From Lates calcarifer (Eukaryota; Chordata; Actinopteri; Centropomidae): DNA of 64,000 bases. Location: NCBI RefSeq assembly GCF_001640805.2, contig NC_066854.1, positions 11,564,644 to 11,628,643 on the forward strand, in the 5' to 3' direction. A model generated the notes under the pieces. That model saw only the letters and a program-made list of their open reading frames with translations, did not search any database and was not told the origin of the DNA. Positions 23,150 to 35,460 of the stretch are shown here, piece by piece (the stretch's first letter is position 1; every line of letters starts with the position of its first letter). A program made the position numbers and the translations under genes.

Positions 23150-24211
23150 GGTGGTGTCAGTATATAGCCAGAGCCATGCTTTTTTATCGTGATTAAAATG
23201 ACTGTGTTTCAGCCTTAAATATCTGAACATAGAACAGTTATCTGTTGGCCAGTGTGCTGTGTTTACTGCCACTGTAGATCTTGTACATGTACAATGTTCT
23301 TTTTGTTTTTGTTCTTGTTTTTTTCCCAGTGCTAATCATGCTTGTGCTACTAGTGGATGTGTGTGGGGCTCTGGTTAGCCAGTGTCAACATATGAAAATA
23401 AAATCAGAATGCCTATTACATGATGGTTAGAAAGAAGAGAGAGTTTCAGCTCCCCAATGTGTACCAACTCATTAATGTTGTTCATGTAATATTATTTATT
23501 TAAAATATTAGAGAGAGAAGGGAGGTGTTGCTCCACCACCCAACCCCCTCTCCACCCCCAGTGCAGGGGTCCAGAGAAAAATCTAGATAACCCTGGGATC
23601 TTGCTTTTTTAAAAAGTGAAACATAAGTTTCAGCACGCCCCTCCCTGTCCCAGTCATTTTCCTACAGTCCCTAAATATTCATAATTCCAAACCATGTTTC
23701 AGAACTTTACTTAATTCATCTGCTGTGGCTGTAGTTAAGTGGCAGAGCTTCCTTGTACAGAACCTGCTCTCCCCTTCTGCTTAAATTACGTGTTAGACAC
23801 TCCTCGACAAGTGGCGTAGTCTGATCTATCTTTAGTGCTGCCCACGGGAGACACATTACCTAACTCTACACACTGCTCACACTTCATCAGGCCACAGAAA
23901 TAAGACTTAACAATATAAGATCCTGTTGATCCAGACACATCAGTAATGGCCTTCTTTAATTGCTGGTTCTAACCCTTTGTACTAAAACATGGCTGTGTGC
24001 AAAGTGACACCATTTACGGTCATGAACAACGAAGACAACGAGTAAATATTTTCAGCACTCAAATTATCTCAGTGACTGACCAAAGGTTTAACTGTAGAGC
24101 ACACAGTCACACACAGCCACAAAGACACACACGCAGTCAAGCAGCTGGACAATAATCCATCCAACAGGGAAAGGGTAGAACCATTCTGATTGGTGGACAG
24201 GGCTGCTTGTC

Positions 24212-24213
<2 letters not shown>

Positions 24214-24247
<34 letters not shown>

Positions 24248-24252
24248 TGTGT
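24214..24252. repeat. (TG)n microsatellite
   Basis: About 18 TG units, ending in TGGTGTGTC. Confidence 0.95.
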
Positions 24253-25053
24253 CACCTGTTTCTGCTCACAGCTGCTGCACCCAAACTTCTCTGCTCCATT
24301 TTTAGCACAACGTCTTTTTGTGCTCTTCAGTCTCACTTCAATAATACCACACTGTGGTAAGATAAAACACGGCAAGATTTTGTATTGACTCAGGTGATTG
24401 CTTTGACAAACTGTAGCATGTACAAAATAGTTTCAAGAAAAAACATACCTGAGTGCTAAAAGTATATTAGCACGAGTATAAAATGATCAGTAGATGATCA
24501 AAAACGAGAAGATATAACAGAAATAAATGCAAAAAATCATTAATTAAAATGATTGAAAATTAAAACATTTGTCGATTTTTCTCAGGGGTCAGTTACTAGA
24601 ATCTAGAGTTGAAACTAATTTATCTGCAACTATTTTCAGTCATTTCAGTCATCACTGTTTGCTAACTCTAGCTTCTCAAATCTGAGTATTTTTTTACTCT
24701 TCTTGTCATATATCACACTGAAGTAAACATCAATATTATGTCTTGGATTATTGTTTGAACAAAACAAGAACAATCAAGATTAAATTATCCTTTACTTTTT
24801 ACATTTTATAGTCGAGAAAATAATTAGCTGAGGACATGAAAACAGTCATAGATCCTAAAGTGAGAGAGAATAAACATACTTTTGAATCTGCTCTAAATAT
24901 GCTCCCAGTCATACGTTGAGTTAGAGGTGAGCTATTTGAGGGCTTTGACAGCATTGTCTCTGCTGTGAGCCTGCCACATGACACTCTGGGAGCTGAATCA
25001 TGGTGGCATATCCCCAGCCTGAGCAGCCAGTTGCTTCTTTCAGTCTGTGACAG

Positions 25054-25150
25054 CAGCTGCTCGAGCCGAGGCCTGCGCTGCACTGTGATTTGGCCCAGTC
25101 AGATTCCACTGGAGCTGAGGCAGGCAGGGGGCAGAGGGAGCTATATTTAG
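25054..25150 (+). promoter_or_regulatory. klhl41 proximal promoter: E-box plus perfect MEF2-type site
   Basis: CTATATTTAG at 25141-25150 fits the MEF2 consensus CTA(A/T)4TAG exactly and could also serve as a TATA-like element. A CAGCTG E-box, the type bound by myogenic bHLH factors, lies about 85 nt upstream at 25054-25059. Both fall within 260 nt of the klhl41 start codon. An E-box with a MEF2 site is a familiar arrangement in skeletal-muscle promoters and fits the muscle expression of klhl41. Binding is inferred from sequence only. Confidence 0.55.
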
Positions 25151-25310
25151 AGTGGGACAGGATTAAATTGCAGGGTCTTCACACTGGGAACCTTTTCTCT
25201 TCACTGCCTTTTCCAGCCAGGACCGACTGCCAAAAGGACCTGTGGCCGCCATCTCCTTCCTCTCTCCATAGACCCCCTCGTTCGCCCGCTGTTTCCCCTC
25301 CTGACTCACC

Positions 25311-26425
25311 ATGGATCCAAACGCCATCAAGGAGGAGCTGCGCCTGTTTCAGAGCACCCTGCTCCAGGATGGGCTGAAGGAGTTGCTGAATGAGAACAAA
25401 TTCGTGGATTGCACTCTGAAGGTAGGCGACCGCAGTTTCCCCTGCCATCGGCTAATCATGGCTGCCTGTAGCCCATACTTCAGGGAGATCTTCTTCACAG
25501 AGGATGGGAAGGAGGTGGAGAACACCAAGGAGGTAGTCCTGGATGATGTTAACCCGTCCATCCTAGACATGATCATCCAGTACCTCTACTCGGCCGAGAT
25601 TGACCTCACCGATGACAACGTGCAGGATATAATTGCTGTGGCGAACAGATTCCAGATCCCTTCTGTCTTCACAGTGTGTGTTAACTATCTTCAGAAGAAA
25701 CTCTCCCTGGGCAACTGCATGGCCATTTTCAGGATGGGCCTGGTGCTCAGCTGTCCCAGACTTGCTGTGGCTGGCACGCAACTACATCGCCGACCGCTTC
25801 GAGATCCTCTACAAAGACGACGAGTTCCTCAGGCTCGCACCCCACGAACTGTTCGCCGTCATCGGTGGAGATTCCCTGAATGTGGAGAGGGAGGAGCTGG
25901 TGTTTGAGTCGGTCATGGCCTGGGTCCGCCACGACAGGGAGAAGCGCATCAAGGTCCTGAAGGATGCTTTCAACTGCATTCGCTTCCGCCTGCTGCCGGA
26001 GAAGTACTTCAAAGACAGAGGTGGAGACGGATGAGATCATCAAAGCTGACCCAGAGCTCCAGAAGACAATCCAGGTCATCAGGGATGCCTTCAAGGGGAA
26101 ACTTCCAGAGCAACCCAAGAAGAAAGAAGGAGGGGAGGGGGCTGACAAGGAAGGAGGCGACGAGGAGGACAGCCTATTCCCCGGGTTCCTGAATGACAAC
26201 CGCAGACATGGCATGTACGCACGTGACTTCATCGTGATGATCAATGACACGGCGGCGGTGGCGTATGATGTCAATGAGAACGAGTGCTTCCTGGCGGCCA
26301 TGGCGGAGCAGGTGCCACGTAACCACGTCAGCCTGGCGTCACAGAGGAACCAGCTCTACATCATTGGTGGACTGTTTGTGGATGAGGAAAACAAGGACGT
26401 GCCTCTGCAGTGTTATGTATATTTG
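25311..26425 (+). CDS. klhl41: klhl41 exon 1: BTB, BACK and linker, with two single-base frame breaks
   Basis: Encodes the BTB domain (about residues 30-135: [20 protein letters not shown] through YLYSAEIDL), the BACK domain (about 140-240) and an acidic/Lys-rich linker before the first Kelch blade. Reading shifts at GG 25773-25774, between VA and ARNYIADRF. It shifts again at GG 26020-26021, between KYFKDR and VETDEIIK. Removing one G at each gives an uninterrupted frame with family-conserved residues on both sides. The exon then measures 1113 nt, a multiple of three, matching the phase-0 donor at 26426. Confidence 0.9.
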
Positions 26426-29400
26426 GTAAGTAGGTAGATACTCCTCTGATTCACTTCCTTTACTAAACATTATATAAACATGAATTACTTAAAGAAACTG
26501 TTTGACATTTTGGGAAATATTCTTGTTGGTTTTCTTAGCCACAGTAAGATTGATACCATTCTCATATGTTAAATGAAATGTTATACTCACCTTAGATATG
26601 GTACTACATCTTCATTTAGGGGGATGGTCAGCTCAGTTTAGCTTAGCTTAGCTTAGCGTGTCCATGCAAAGTCGACTGCATGGGAGGGGAATACACCACT
26701 TATTACAATACGGGAGTGTTATTATTGACACTCACACATTATTTGAAGGCAACCTTGTAGTCAGATTTTAAAAAGTCAAGTATTTGTAGCAGTTTGTTAC
26801 CAAGTCAAACCACGTAAAGTGTATAGCTCCTATGAAGGTAGACTTTTTTGTACTTTTACTTTTGTCTTTTTTTATGGAATTTAACAGAGATATTAATGAG
26901 ATTAAACAGATATAATATGTTAATTAGTAAGTTTTAGAGGTGCTAGGCTAAACTAAACTAATCCCCTAATGGCTTTAGCCTTTATACTAAAAAGACAGGG
27001 GAATAGAATCAATATCAATATATAACTCTTAGTAAGAAGACAAATACACATATTTAGCGACATGTTGAACTATTCTTCATAAAACGTAATGTGTTAAAAG
27101 TATGAGAATTCATGAAACTATGCACCTACTTTAGCTAACAAGCGGTTTGGTTCATCCAAACCTCTTTCTGTCCTTTATTTTTCATTGCCTTAGTAGAGCT
27201 CTAACCACAAATAAACCAGAGGAAAAACTGGACAGGAACTCAAATACATTTTTCAGCATGTAACCACGAGAATGATTGGGATATACAGTTTTTCCTAAAT
27301 CCCTCTACGAGCAGTTGATGGGTTATGTTTCCCATGTTGCCCATGAGGCCTAAGCAATACAAACACTGAAGGATGTGATAAAGGCCTTGAATACCTATAT
27401 TTTACAGCATAATCAATATGTGGGTACCATTCAGGACAATGATTCATGAGGAGATAAAGACAAAGAGCTAATGGGTACTAAGAGGGCGCTTGCTTTCCCC
27501 ACTCTTGTGTTTTTAATGTACCAGTATTATTTTTTCACCACAGCTGGATCCACTCACTTCTGACTGGGTTGCCCTGCCACCCATGCCTTCCCCAAGATGC
27601 CTTTTCAACATCGGAGAGAGTGAGAACCTGCTGTTCGCCGTGGCTGGAAAAGACCTCCAGACCAACGAGTCGCTGGATTCTGTGATGTGCTACGATGTAG
27701 AGTTAGTGGTATTATTTGCTTCTTTGCTTCTTCTCCCCCTTCTCATTTCCTTATTTCTCACTGTCTCACCTTTTGTAAAGTTTTCAGGTGATAATTAACT
27801 TCAGGAAGTTGACAATTTGCTTCCTTTGAGAAAAAAAAGTTTAATATAATTAATCATCATGTTTTGATGTAATCTCACCTTTTATTTTGCTCTGGTTGTT
27901 TCTGCAGTAATTATAGAGCTGTTTTTCTCCTATTTATGATGTAATATTTAACTTATTTACATTTAACACAAATACAGATTGATTTGACTCAACCACATGG
28001 GAAATCATGCATGTCATAATTACTCATTTGAATTTCTGAGCAAGGCAGCAGCAACAAATTCAAGGGAACAAAATAACACTGATAAATAAACTTGTTTAAA
28101 ATGACCACCATGTTCTTTCTTTAGGAAGATGAAGTGGAGTGAGACCAAAAAGCTTCCTCTGAAGATCCACGGCCATGCTGTTATCTCCCACAAAGGACTG
28201 GATCTACTGCATTGGAGGAAAGACAGATGACAAGTGAGTAAATGAGGCTGTGAGTGTGTGTGTGTGAGAGAGAGAGAGAGAGACCTTACACAGCGAGCTG
28301 CAGCTGTTTGTGGTCTATCATCCTGCTAGACTGCAGGGCTGCACGGCATGTTATAGACAACAATTACTGAGCTGCAGTCCAGGATGGTCTAATATGTTAC
28401 AGTAATGAAGAATACTGACCCTCTGCAACTCTTGTTGCATGCTACAGTGAGAATACAGGGCGTGCTTATTTTCTCTGCCTTAGAGTGTAGCACTGAATAT
28501 ATGTTTGCAGTGCACTCAGCAGTGATGGACTGTGCTTTACATGACCATGAAGAGAGTATAAAGGTCAACAAACCTTCAGATGTAACACCATGACATATAA
28601 TAGGCTAATCAGTCTATTCAGTGTTTTCAGCTGCCAGTGGACCACTCTGCTAATCATCAAGAGGCACAGGTGTGCTTCTCCTGCAATGAATTTCATTTGG
28701 GGTTCTGCCTCAAAAAAGAAGGTGTGAAAGCCTTCATCATCGTCTTTTTAAAGGACACAATATGCAATTAATTATCAGCAAGCAAGCAATTAAATCTGTG
28801 AGAAAAAGAGAAGATCCACAAAGGCAAATAAGCCAATAAGTATGTTCATAAAAAGTGATGGAAAACAAATATAAGATTAATGAAAAGAAAAAAGTTGTTT
28901 TTTCTAATTAGGTTTAGGAAGAAATAAGTCCAAGGTATAAACAAAGGCATATTATTTAGTTTAAAAAAAGGAACGTACATACTCTTGCATACAGTTAAAT
29001 GCACAAACACAAACAACATATCGAGCAATGTATAGATACCCATAGTATAGGCAGTTAAATGTGCGCACATATAAAAATATGTACATTCACAATTGATTAT
29101 CTAAATTAGAGTGTTGCTTAATTGTGAAAAAAATGACCTTGAAAACCTTGTTGTCCCTTATATGAAAGTAAAACTGTAGCTTTAGTTATTTCTTCTTTTA
29201 TTGTATTTTTTATTTTTGTCTCTCTTATTTCTATTGGTTATTTTCTCTCTTATTTTTCCACTTACTTATTCAGCTGCTTTTTCTGGCCTGTGTAACTGTT
29301 TTCCTGCTGAGTGTTGATGAGATGCTGTGTCCTTTAAAAAGAGAACTCATTGATGCTCTGATGAAAACTTCATGGTGAAACATGCTGGCAGTCTATTAAG

Positions 29401-30667
29401 TGTAAATAGAATTAGCATACATAATTAGGACATGAGGTGAAATTTTCATCTTCAATAATGTCACCTTTTTGCTTAAATGTCTTTGGGGGAAAATAATCAC
29501 TTTGCTAATCATATTTACAGATCGGTTTATTCCAAATGATCCTTATTTACTTTGCTGCTACTTGTATTTTTTAATGTTTCATGTTGAAAGAAGGAGCTTT
29601 TTGTGACAATTAGTCTAAACAAAAATGGGAAAAAAATATGAACAATCCATTCATTAGTGCATGAACACTATAAATGAACATCATCTGATTGTCCTGTAAA
29701 CTAAAAATCCCACGACTGCATTCCTCCCTTTGTCTCCACAGCAAAGCTCTCAATAAGATGTTTGTGTACAACCACAAGCAGTCAGAGTGGAGGGAGCTGG
29801 CAGCCATGAAGACACCCAGAGCCATGTTTGGAGCTGTGGTCCACAATGGCAAGATCGTGGTGGCTGGTGGAGTGAATGAAGAAGGCCTCACGGCCACATG
29901 TGAAGCCTACGACTTCACAACAAACAAGTATGATTCTGTTTGAACATAACATTAAAACCCAATTGTGAAATAATTTTATTCACAATTATTTAAAAAATGA
30001 TGGCACATTATATCATAATATCTTACTTTCATAAATTTTGAATTTTTATTTCAAAATGCAATTTAAAAAAATTAATTTCATGTCACAATGAAATGAAAAA
30101 CACTTTGAAAAACTTTTTCATTTCATCATAAAATAGTAATTATTAAATCTGTTCTGAAAATAAGAATGAAACAAAATGTAATAATGATTAGTTAGCAGCT
30201 AAAGCTAAAGAAAAAAGAAAGAGGCTGAGTTTCAACAAATATACCAAGAACAAAAGACATCTACAGTGAGAGCTCCATCTTATACCTGACCTTCTCCTAA
30301 TGTTGTATCTCCTCAGGTGGGAGCCCTTCACAGAGTTTCCCCAGGAGAGGAGCTCCGTCAACCTGGTGAGCAACAGTGGCTCCCTGTACGCTGTGGGCGG
30401 CTTCGCCATGGTTCAGACGGAGAACAAGGAGGTGGCTCCCACAGAGGTCACTGATGTCTGGCAGTAAGTCTTCTCAAGTTATGGGACCAAGATTTACATT
30501 GTATTTACATTACATTGTCATTGTTCTAAGAGCTGACTCTCCTCTCTCTTGTTAGGTATGAAGATGATAAGAAGCAGTGGAGTGGCATGCTGAGGGAGAT
30601 GCGTTATGCTGCCGGCTCATCCTGTGTGTCCATGCGCCTCAATGCTGCCAGGATGCCCAAGCTGTAA
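25311..30667 (+). CDS. klhl41: Kelch-like protein 41 (klhl41b-like), six exons
   Basis: A BTB-BACK-Kelch protein that acts as a substrate adaptor for Cul3 ubiquitin ligase and as a sarcomere/reticulum stabiliser in striated muscle (family knowledge; human KLHL41 loss causes nemaline myopathy). Exons: 25311-26425, 27544-27701, 28125-28233, 29742-29927, 30317-30463, 30556-30667. The start ATG sits in a good context (ACCATGG). After discounting three surplus Gs the coding length is 1824 nt, 607 residues, close to the human 606. The N-terminus ([19 protein letters not shown]) and C-terminus ([10 protein letters not shown]) match the family from memory. Frame breaks at 25773-25774, 26020-26021 and 28200-28201 are each one extra G. 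All splice sites are canonical and phases agree, so decay is unlikely. Teleosts have a and b copies; the b assignment rests on memory. Confidence 0.92.
26426..27543 (+). other. klhl41 intron 1, includes a short interspersed repeat copy
   Basis: This 1.1 kb intron has a degraded repeat at 26490-26670 and otherwise AT-rich sequence without recognisable features. Confidence 0.8.
26490..26670 (+). repeat. Degraded short interspersed repeat (same family as 12088-12330)
   Basis: Contains TTTGACATTTTGGGAAATAT near the start and TTTAGCTTAGCTTAGCTTAG near the end, in the family order. The middle has diverged. Confidence 0.55.
27544..30667 (+). CDS. klhl41: klhl41 exons 2-6: Kelch beta-propeller
   Basis: Exons 27544-27701, 28125-28233, 29742-29927, 30317-30463 and 30556-30667 encode Kelch repeats of the C-terminal propeller. 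Typical double-Gly blade starts are visible ([21 protein letters not shown]) with following Tyr/Trp positions ([22 protein letters not shown]). The exon 2 donor is AGA before GTTAGT, and the other donors are standard. Exon 3 carries one extra G at 28200-28201 inside HKG-L-IYCIGG; without it the exon is 108 nt and in phase. The stop TAA is at 30665-30667. Confidence 0.9.
28234..29741 (+). other. klhl41 intron 3
   Basis: About 1.5 kb of AT-rich sequence after the compound microsatellite. No exon, RNA gene or recognisable element is supported. Confidence 0.7.
28254..28283. repeat. Compound (TG)n(GA)n microsatellite
   Basis: A short TG run passing directly into about ten GA units, in klhl41 intron 3 about 20 nt after the exon 3 donor. 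Confidence 0.9.
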
Positions 30668-30953
30668 ACAGAACCGCTCTCTTTCTTTCTTAACCCCTTC
30701 TAACAACATCTCCTGACCCCTCCAAGCTGCCTCCGAGGCGTCTCATCCTCTGCACTCGCATTTCTGTGTGTCAAGTTGATCTTTGACATTAATTTTTCTC
30801 TGAACTCAGATGATTTTTATCTGTACTATAAACACTTGGTTCTGCTGCCTCTTCAAAGACTGCACCATCCCCACAGTATTAAAAAAAAAGAAGTCACAAT
30901 TTAGATTGATCTATAAAGCTCTGTTTACATCATTTCTAGCTCTTCTTTTGTAA

Positions 30954-30959
30954 AATAAA
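30954..30959 (+). terminator. Poly(A) signal for klhl41
   Basis: AATAAA lies about 290 nt after the klhl41 stop and is followed by a T-rich segment with TGTT motifs, a reasonable cleavage region. Confidence 0.6.
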
Positions 30960-32019
30960 CATTTGTAAACTCTTCTCTTACTGTTTTGATTTTGTCTGAT
31001 CTACAGAAAAGTGACATTGCAGAGACCATATCAACATGTCGAGGGCAACTGACGGAGAAAAGATGTATATTTGTAGGTTCTTTGTACTTTCAGGTAAACA
31101 AGGAAGTGGAACTGGGTTAATAGCAGGTAATCTTGACATTTAAACACAGCATAATGATCTTCAAACATATGTCTCACATTCAAGTTTGTCAACATAACCT
31201 TGACTTTACTATGAGTAATAAACATGACTGGAAAAGTGTCTATGCAGTTCCCATTTACACTGGAAAAAATACATTGAATTATAGTGTTCAAATGTGCACA
31301 CTTACATTAATGAGATAATGGCACACGAGAGGAAATTACACTCTGTCGTAATCAATATTTTTTCAATATGGTTTTAAGTGTGCCCCTGTGCTCAGCAGCT
31401 GTAAAGATGGGAGGATGTGTAAGTTGAGAGACCAATAACCTGTTATTTAAAGTAATCAAATATACTTAGAATGGAAAAGATTATATGTTGTGAATAAATT
31501 TATACATGCTTTCTGCTGAAAATTTGCATTTGAAAGCTTAAATACAATCAATGAAAGTGCTAACAAAAGTGCTGTGATGCTAGCAAGGCTAACAAAATCT
31601 GAGTTAGCAAGATTTCTTCAAAATGCAAAATTAAACAAAAATGTAAGCAATATGACAATATTTCTTATAGTTCATATTAGTTTGGGGTATGAGGTGTAAA
31701 AAAAATATCAAGACTGACTAACGATACTGTCATTTAAGCGTTAAACTTCCTCATTACTTTAATCAGAAACTAAGGTCTGCTGTGTCAGTGCCAAATTTAG
31801 CTCTGCACTGTCACACAGTGGCAATCACATGCCTGTTTGAAGAAATAACAAAGACCCCAATAGAAACTCCTGAGTTCATTTTTTCTGAACAAAAGGTGCA
31901 TTAGAGAGTTTAATTTCTCAAGAAGTAATGAGTGTTTTGCTTGACTTGCCTTTCCCATAAGTCTGCAAGTTCACCTGAAACCTTATCTGAGTAAATAACG
32001 CAACTCTTGAACTTTATCA

Positions 32020-32214
32020 CTTCAAGCATGACACCAGGAAGTTAGTCCACATGGCTGACCACGAAGCACACAACAATGAGCTCTCAAACAAAAATATGTT
32101 GGAGTTCCCCTGGGAGGGGAAAACTGGAATGGGAGTGACGATGGAATGGACGTAAAAACAGTGATGAGACGCTGAAGGCTCAGAGTGAGCGCTGATGAGG
32201 ACACTGTAACTAAA
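32020..32214 (+). promoter_or_regulatory. Possible 5' untranslated exon region of oxgr1
   Basis: A less AT-rich segment ends in AAAA before GTGAGT, a strong donor at about 32215. A compatible acceptor, CACTCAAAAG, precedes the oxgr1 ATG by 11 nt at 33402. Many single-coding-exon GPCR genes have such noncoding leaders. The acceptor lacks a strong pyrimidine tract immediately upstream, although a T8 run is nearby. This is a suggestion only. Confidence 0.25.
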
Positions 32215-33412
32215 AGTGAGTAGAAATCTTTTTCAAACTCTTCTTTTATCAGTCAGCTTCTCTGTATGCATTTCAACACTCATGTGAAATTAGCTTTTGG
32301 ATAAAGTTTGTGTTTTTCTAAGGATATAATGATTTTAATGAGTACAAGTGTACGAGTACGAGTGTATATAGGATGTGTAAATGACAAATCACACATCTCC
32401 TCACATCCATAATGAGAGCAGATTCTACTGACAGCATTACAGGAAGCTGCCATCAAGCCAGGATGCCATAGGTGCTGTCATATCCTGAGAGGCTTTCAGA
32501 AACCAGACTGTTGACAAGGAAAGAAGAGGATTTTGTTTGTTTCTTTCCCACTGAGTTTGCTTGATTGTTTGTTTCTTTCCTAGTCTGCTCTCCTCTGGGT
32601 TTTTTTTTCCCCCCTTCTCTCTACTTCCTTCCTCAAGCAGTAATTGCCACTGACAGTGATATGACAGGTGAAGGAGAAGGGAATGATGATTTGCTCGTAG
32701 CCTATTTTTTCCTCACCCACAAACATACACTGTATACATATGTATTCATTTGAATTAGGAATTATTATTTATATTCATTACAAAAATGCACAAATTCAGC
32801 ATTTGTTCATGTTTGAAAAAGTTAAAGCTGCTCTTATCAATATTTTTATATTTAAAATACTATTTGTAAAGTGAAAGTTGTCACTCATAGTGAAAAATCC
32901 ACAGAGATTTATCACCTAACTCTGAAGTTTGCCTTTTTTTGTTTTTGTTTTTTTTTTTTGCATTTTTAGCTCATTGTTTTGGTTTTTTAGTTTTAATGTT
33001 TTGGTTCCCTGTGAATGCTCTAAAATTATCCTGACTATAGAACTGAGAGGAGAGTGAAAAAGACACACTCCTCCTAATGAATGCTAATTTTGCTCTGCAT
33101 CATCTTTGGCAGCTGCTTGCTAACATGCTTAGCATTGGCTGATGGTGATTTACCAAAGCTGTTCGAATGAAGGACAATCAATCAGTTAAGTGTGTGAAAT
33201 TATGGAATTGTATAATTTTTTTCAAAAACAGTGCAATTTTCTAAGTTCAGTTGAGAAAAATGTTCAGAAAATTGTAATTGCAAATTGTAATTGTAAAATG
33301 TACACTGAAAAACCACATTACCAGAAACCTATAGGACACAATGTTCTGACTTGAATGTTTTAAATCTGGTTTGTAATTATTATTTTTTTTTAACACTCAA
33401 AAGGACTCAGCT

Positions 33413-34420
33413 ATGAATAGCATCCTCTACTACGGAGAATATCACAACTGCACCAATGTGGACCAGCTGATGCAGCGCTATTTCCTGTCTGTCTCCTACG
33501 CCATCATCTTCATTGTGGGCTTTTTGGGAAATGTAACCTCCCTCTGTGTTTACCTTACAAAGCTGCAACCCTGGAAGAGCAGCAGCATCATCATGGTCAA
33601 CCTGGCACTGACTGACCTCCTCTATGTCCTCAGCATGCCCTTCCTGGTTTACTACTACAGCAGCGGGAACTCGTGGATGCTCGGTGACTTCATGTGCCGC
33701 TTTGTGCGCTTTGGGTTTCATTTCAACCTGTACGGGAGCATCCTCTTCCTGACGTGTCTCGCAGTTTTCCGCTATGTGGTGGTGATGAATCCTTTGAGGT
33801 CAGCACAGGTACAGCAGAAGATTTGGGGTATAGCAGCATGCTCAGCTGTCTGGATCATCGCTGCTGCTGAAATCACTCCTATGTTGACGATGATAACCTT
33901 GGAAGAACATAACAACAAGACCTACTGCTTGGACTTTGCAAGCACCATACCTGTTGACGTTGTGCGGTGGTATAGCTTGCTCCTCACTGTGATCGGATTT
34001 CTACTCCCCCTACTGGTGGTGTCCATGTGTTACATTGGTATAGTAAAACAGTTAGCAAAAGGGCCCTATACGACCACTCCCTGTCGGATGCGAGCACGGC
34101 GCGTGACCATACTAATCCTGGTGGTGTTTATTGTGTGTTTCCTGCCATATCACATCTTGCGCGTGTTGCGAATAGAAACTCGGAACATACAAGAGTCACC
34201 ATGCATGGTGGTGCGTACTGTTCATGCTGCATATATTATCTCCAGGCCTCTGGCCGCATTCAACACGTTTTTTAATCTGGCTCTGTACACTCTTTCGGGT
34301 GATAAGTTTAGGAGTGCGTTCCTCAGCATTTTTTACTGGGATAATTGGCTGACCAAGGCCAGGTCGCTGCTCCACGTGTCCACCATCAGCAAGGCAGGCA
34401 GTGACATGCCTGCTGTATGA
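33413..34420 (+). CDS. oxgr1: 2-oxoglutarate receptor 1-like class A GPCR
   Basis: A complete intronless frame of 335 residues, close to human OXGR1 (337). It encodes a seven-transmembrane receptor sensing 2-oxoglutarate (also reported for cysteinyl leukotriene E4) at the plasma membrane. Visible: an N-glycosylation sequon at Asn12, TM1 with GN at 39-40, TM2 LALTD at 64-68, a probable Cys95-Cys172 disulfide, an FRY in place of DRY at 119-121 (also FRY in human OXGR1), TM6 CFLPYHILR at 242-250, and TM7 with NLALY in place of NPxxY. Arg99 and His103 align with human Arg110 and His114, which I recall as ligand-site residues. The closest alternatives are P2Y-like receptors, but RFGFHFNLY and PWKSSSIIM favour OXGR1. 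The neighbouring hs6st3 matches the human gene order. No frame breaks. Confidence 0.88.
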   Translation: MNSILYYGEYHNCTNVDQLMQRYFLSVSYAIIFIVGFLGNVTSLCVYLTKLQPWKSSSIIMVNLALTDLLYVLSMPFLVYYYSSGNSWMLGDFMCRFVRFGFHFNLYGSILFLTCLAVFRYVVVMNPLRSAQVQQKIWGIAACSAVWIIAAAEITPMLTMITLEEHNNKTYCLDFASTIPVDVVRWYSLLLTVIGFLLPLLVVSMCYIGIVKQLAKGPYTTTPCRMRARRVTILILVVFIVCFLPYHILRVLRIETRNIQESPCMVVRTVHAAYIISRPLAAFNTFFNLALYTLSGDKFRSAFLSIFYWDNWLTKARSLLHVSTISKAGSDMPAV

Positions 34421-34575
34421 GTGAAAACTGTCCAACACCTGCCTTTTCTTTCTTTTATCTCTCTTGGACTCATACCAGTGGACATACGGTAAGCTTACTC
34501 CCTCAGACATGTTGAGAAAGCTTCATAAAAGCTGCTTAACAGCTGTGGTTTATTCACTGTGTGTTCCCCAGAGAT

Positions 34576-34581
34576 AATAAA
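34576..34581 (+). terminator. Candidate poly(A) signal for oxgr1
   Basis: AATAAA lies about 155 nt after the stop codon and is followed by a TTGGTTTGTCTTG-like GT-rich stretch. Confidence 0.5.
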
Positions 34582-35184
34582 CCTCCCCTTTAGTTTTGGT
34601 TTGTCTTGGGCAAAAACTGTTTACCAACCCCTTATTAAATAAGGGGTTATAAATGGTAAAAGCTATAAAAATTTGCATGTCAAGTCAGACCTTTGTCCTC
34701 ACCTTTTCTTTCTTAGACTGGGAGTCTCGTGAGTGTAATTTACCTGACTAAGAATACAATGGAACCTTTTGTTTGGAGCTAAACAAACAGCTCTACTTTG
34801 TGAGTGAGTTTGCATTTCTGAGCTGTGTGTCTGCTGTTAAAAATAACTGATGCAAAAAAAAAAAAAAAAAAAAGGTTTGCGGTTTTCATTTTCATTTGCA
34901 GATTTACAACATGCTGCCCGCCCCACCTGTAAATATCTCTACAGGGAATCTGAAGCTGTTTTGTGCCTTAAAAAGAATTTTTTTTTTGTTTGTTTGTTTT
35001 AAATAATTAAACTGCACTGGTTTTAGTGCCTGAGCTTCTGCTATTCCAAACCATTTTTATGATCTCCTTATTTTTCCTCAAGCCCTACCATTAACTGCTC
35101 TGTAATCCATGTCCCCCCCAGGATGAATTTTTAATTACCCATCTCCTGTTATCAGTAGGACAAAAATCATCCAGATCTTTCATT

Positions 35185-35460
35185 TATGACCAAATACCGA
35201 CAAAATTAATGACATTCCCTTCAGCCCCAGCTTTATTTTGATTTTAGTGCTAATCAGCATATGTTAGCATGCTAACATGCTAAATCAAGATCGTAAATGT
35301 TGTAAACATCTAACAAAATGCAACAATATATCTGTCTGATATCAGCATGTTAGCATTGTCATTGTGACCTTGTTAGCATACTGACATTAAAACCAAACAT
35401 TATGAACACAGAACAACGTCAGAGCCACTTGCATGGCTCTAGACCTTTCCCTTGCTGTAC
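35185..35460 (+). repeat. Dispersed teleost repeat, rear portion
   Basis: Contains TGACCAAATACCGACAAAAT, TTTAGTGCTAATCAGC, GTTAGCATGCTAACATGCTA, and AGCATGTTAGCATTGTCATT in the order seen in the copies at 8441-8770 and 61315-61470. Confidence 0.65.

Larger units (their letters stand above)
21183..25310 (+). other. col28a1-klhl41 intergenic region
   Basis: About 4.1 kb contains the presumed col28a1 3'UTR, three CA/TG microsatellites (21942-21983, 23118-23149, 24214-24252), a repeat copy at 22783-22950, and the klhl41 promoter region at its end. Open frames here run through microsatellites or lack splice or homology support. I find no further gene. Confidence 0.7.
30668..33412 (+). other. klhl41-oxgr1 intergenic region
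   Basis: About 2.7 kb. It starts with the klhl41 3'UTR. A possible noncoding first exon for oxgr1 lies at about 32020-32214, and an AG acceptor sits at 33400-33401 just before the oxgr1 start. Otherwise I see AT-rich sequence with homopolymer T runs and no gene. Confidence 0.6.

Noticed and set aside
25747..26301. A 184-residue minus-strand frame across klhl41 exon 1
   Set aside because: Antisense to BTB-BACK coding sequence, with no recognisable domain.
25311..30667. klhl41 as a pseudogene because of three frame breaks
   Set aside because: All splice sites, start, stop and conserved residues are intact, and the breaks are of the same single-G type seen in the other genes.
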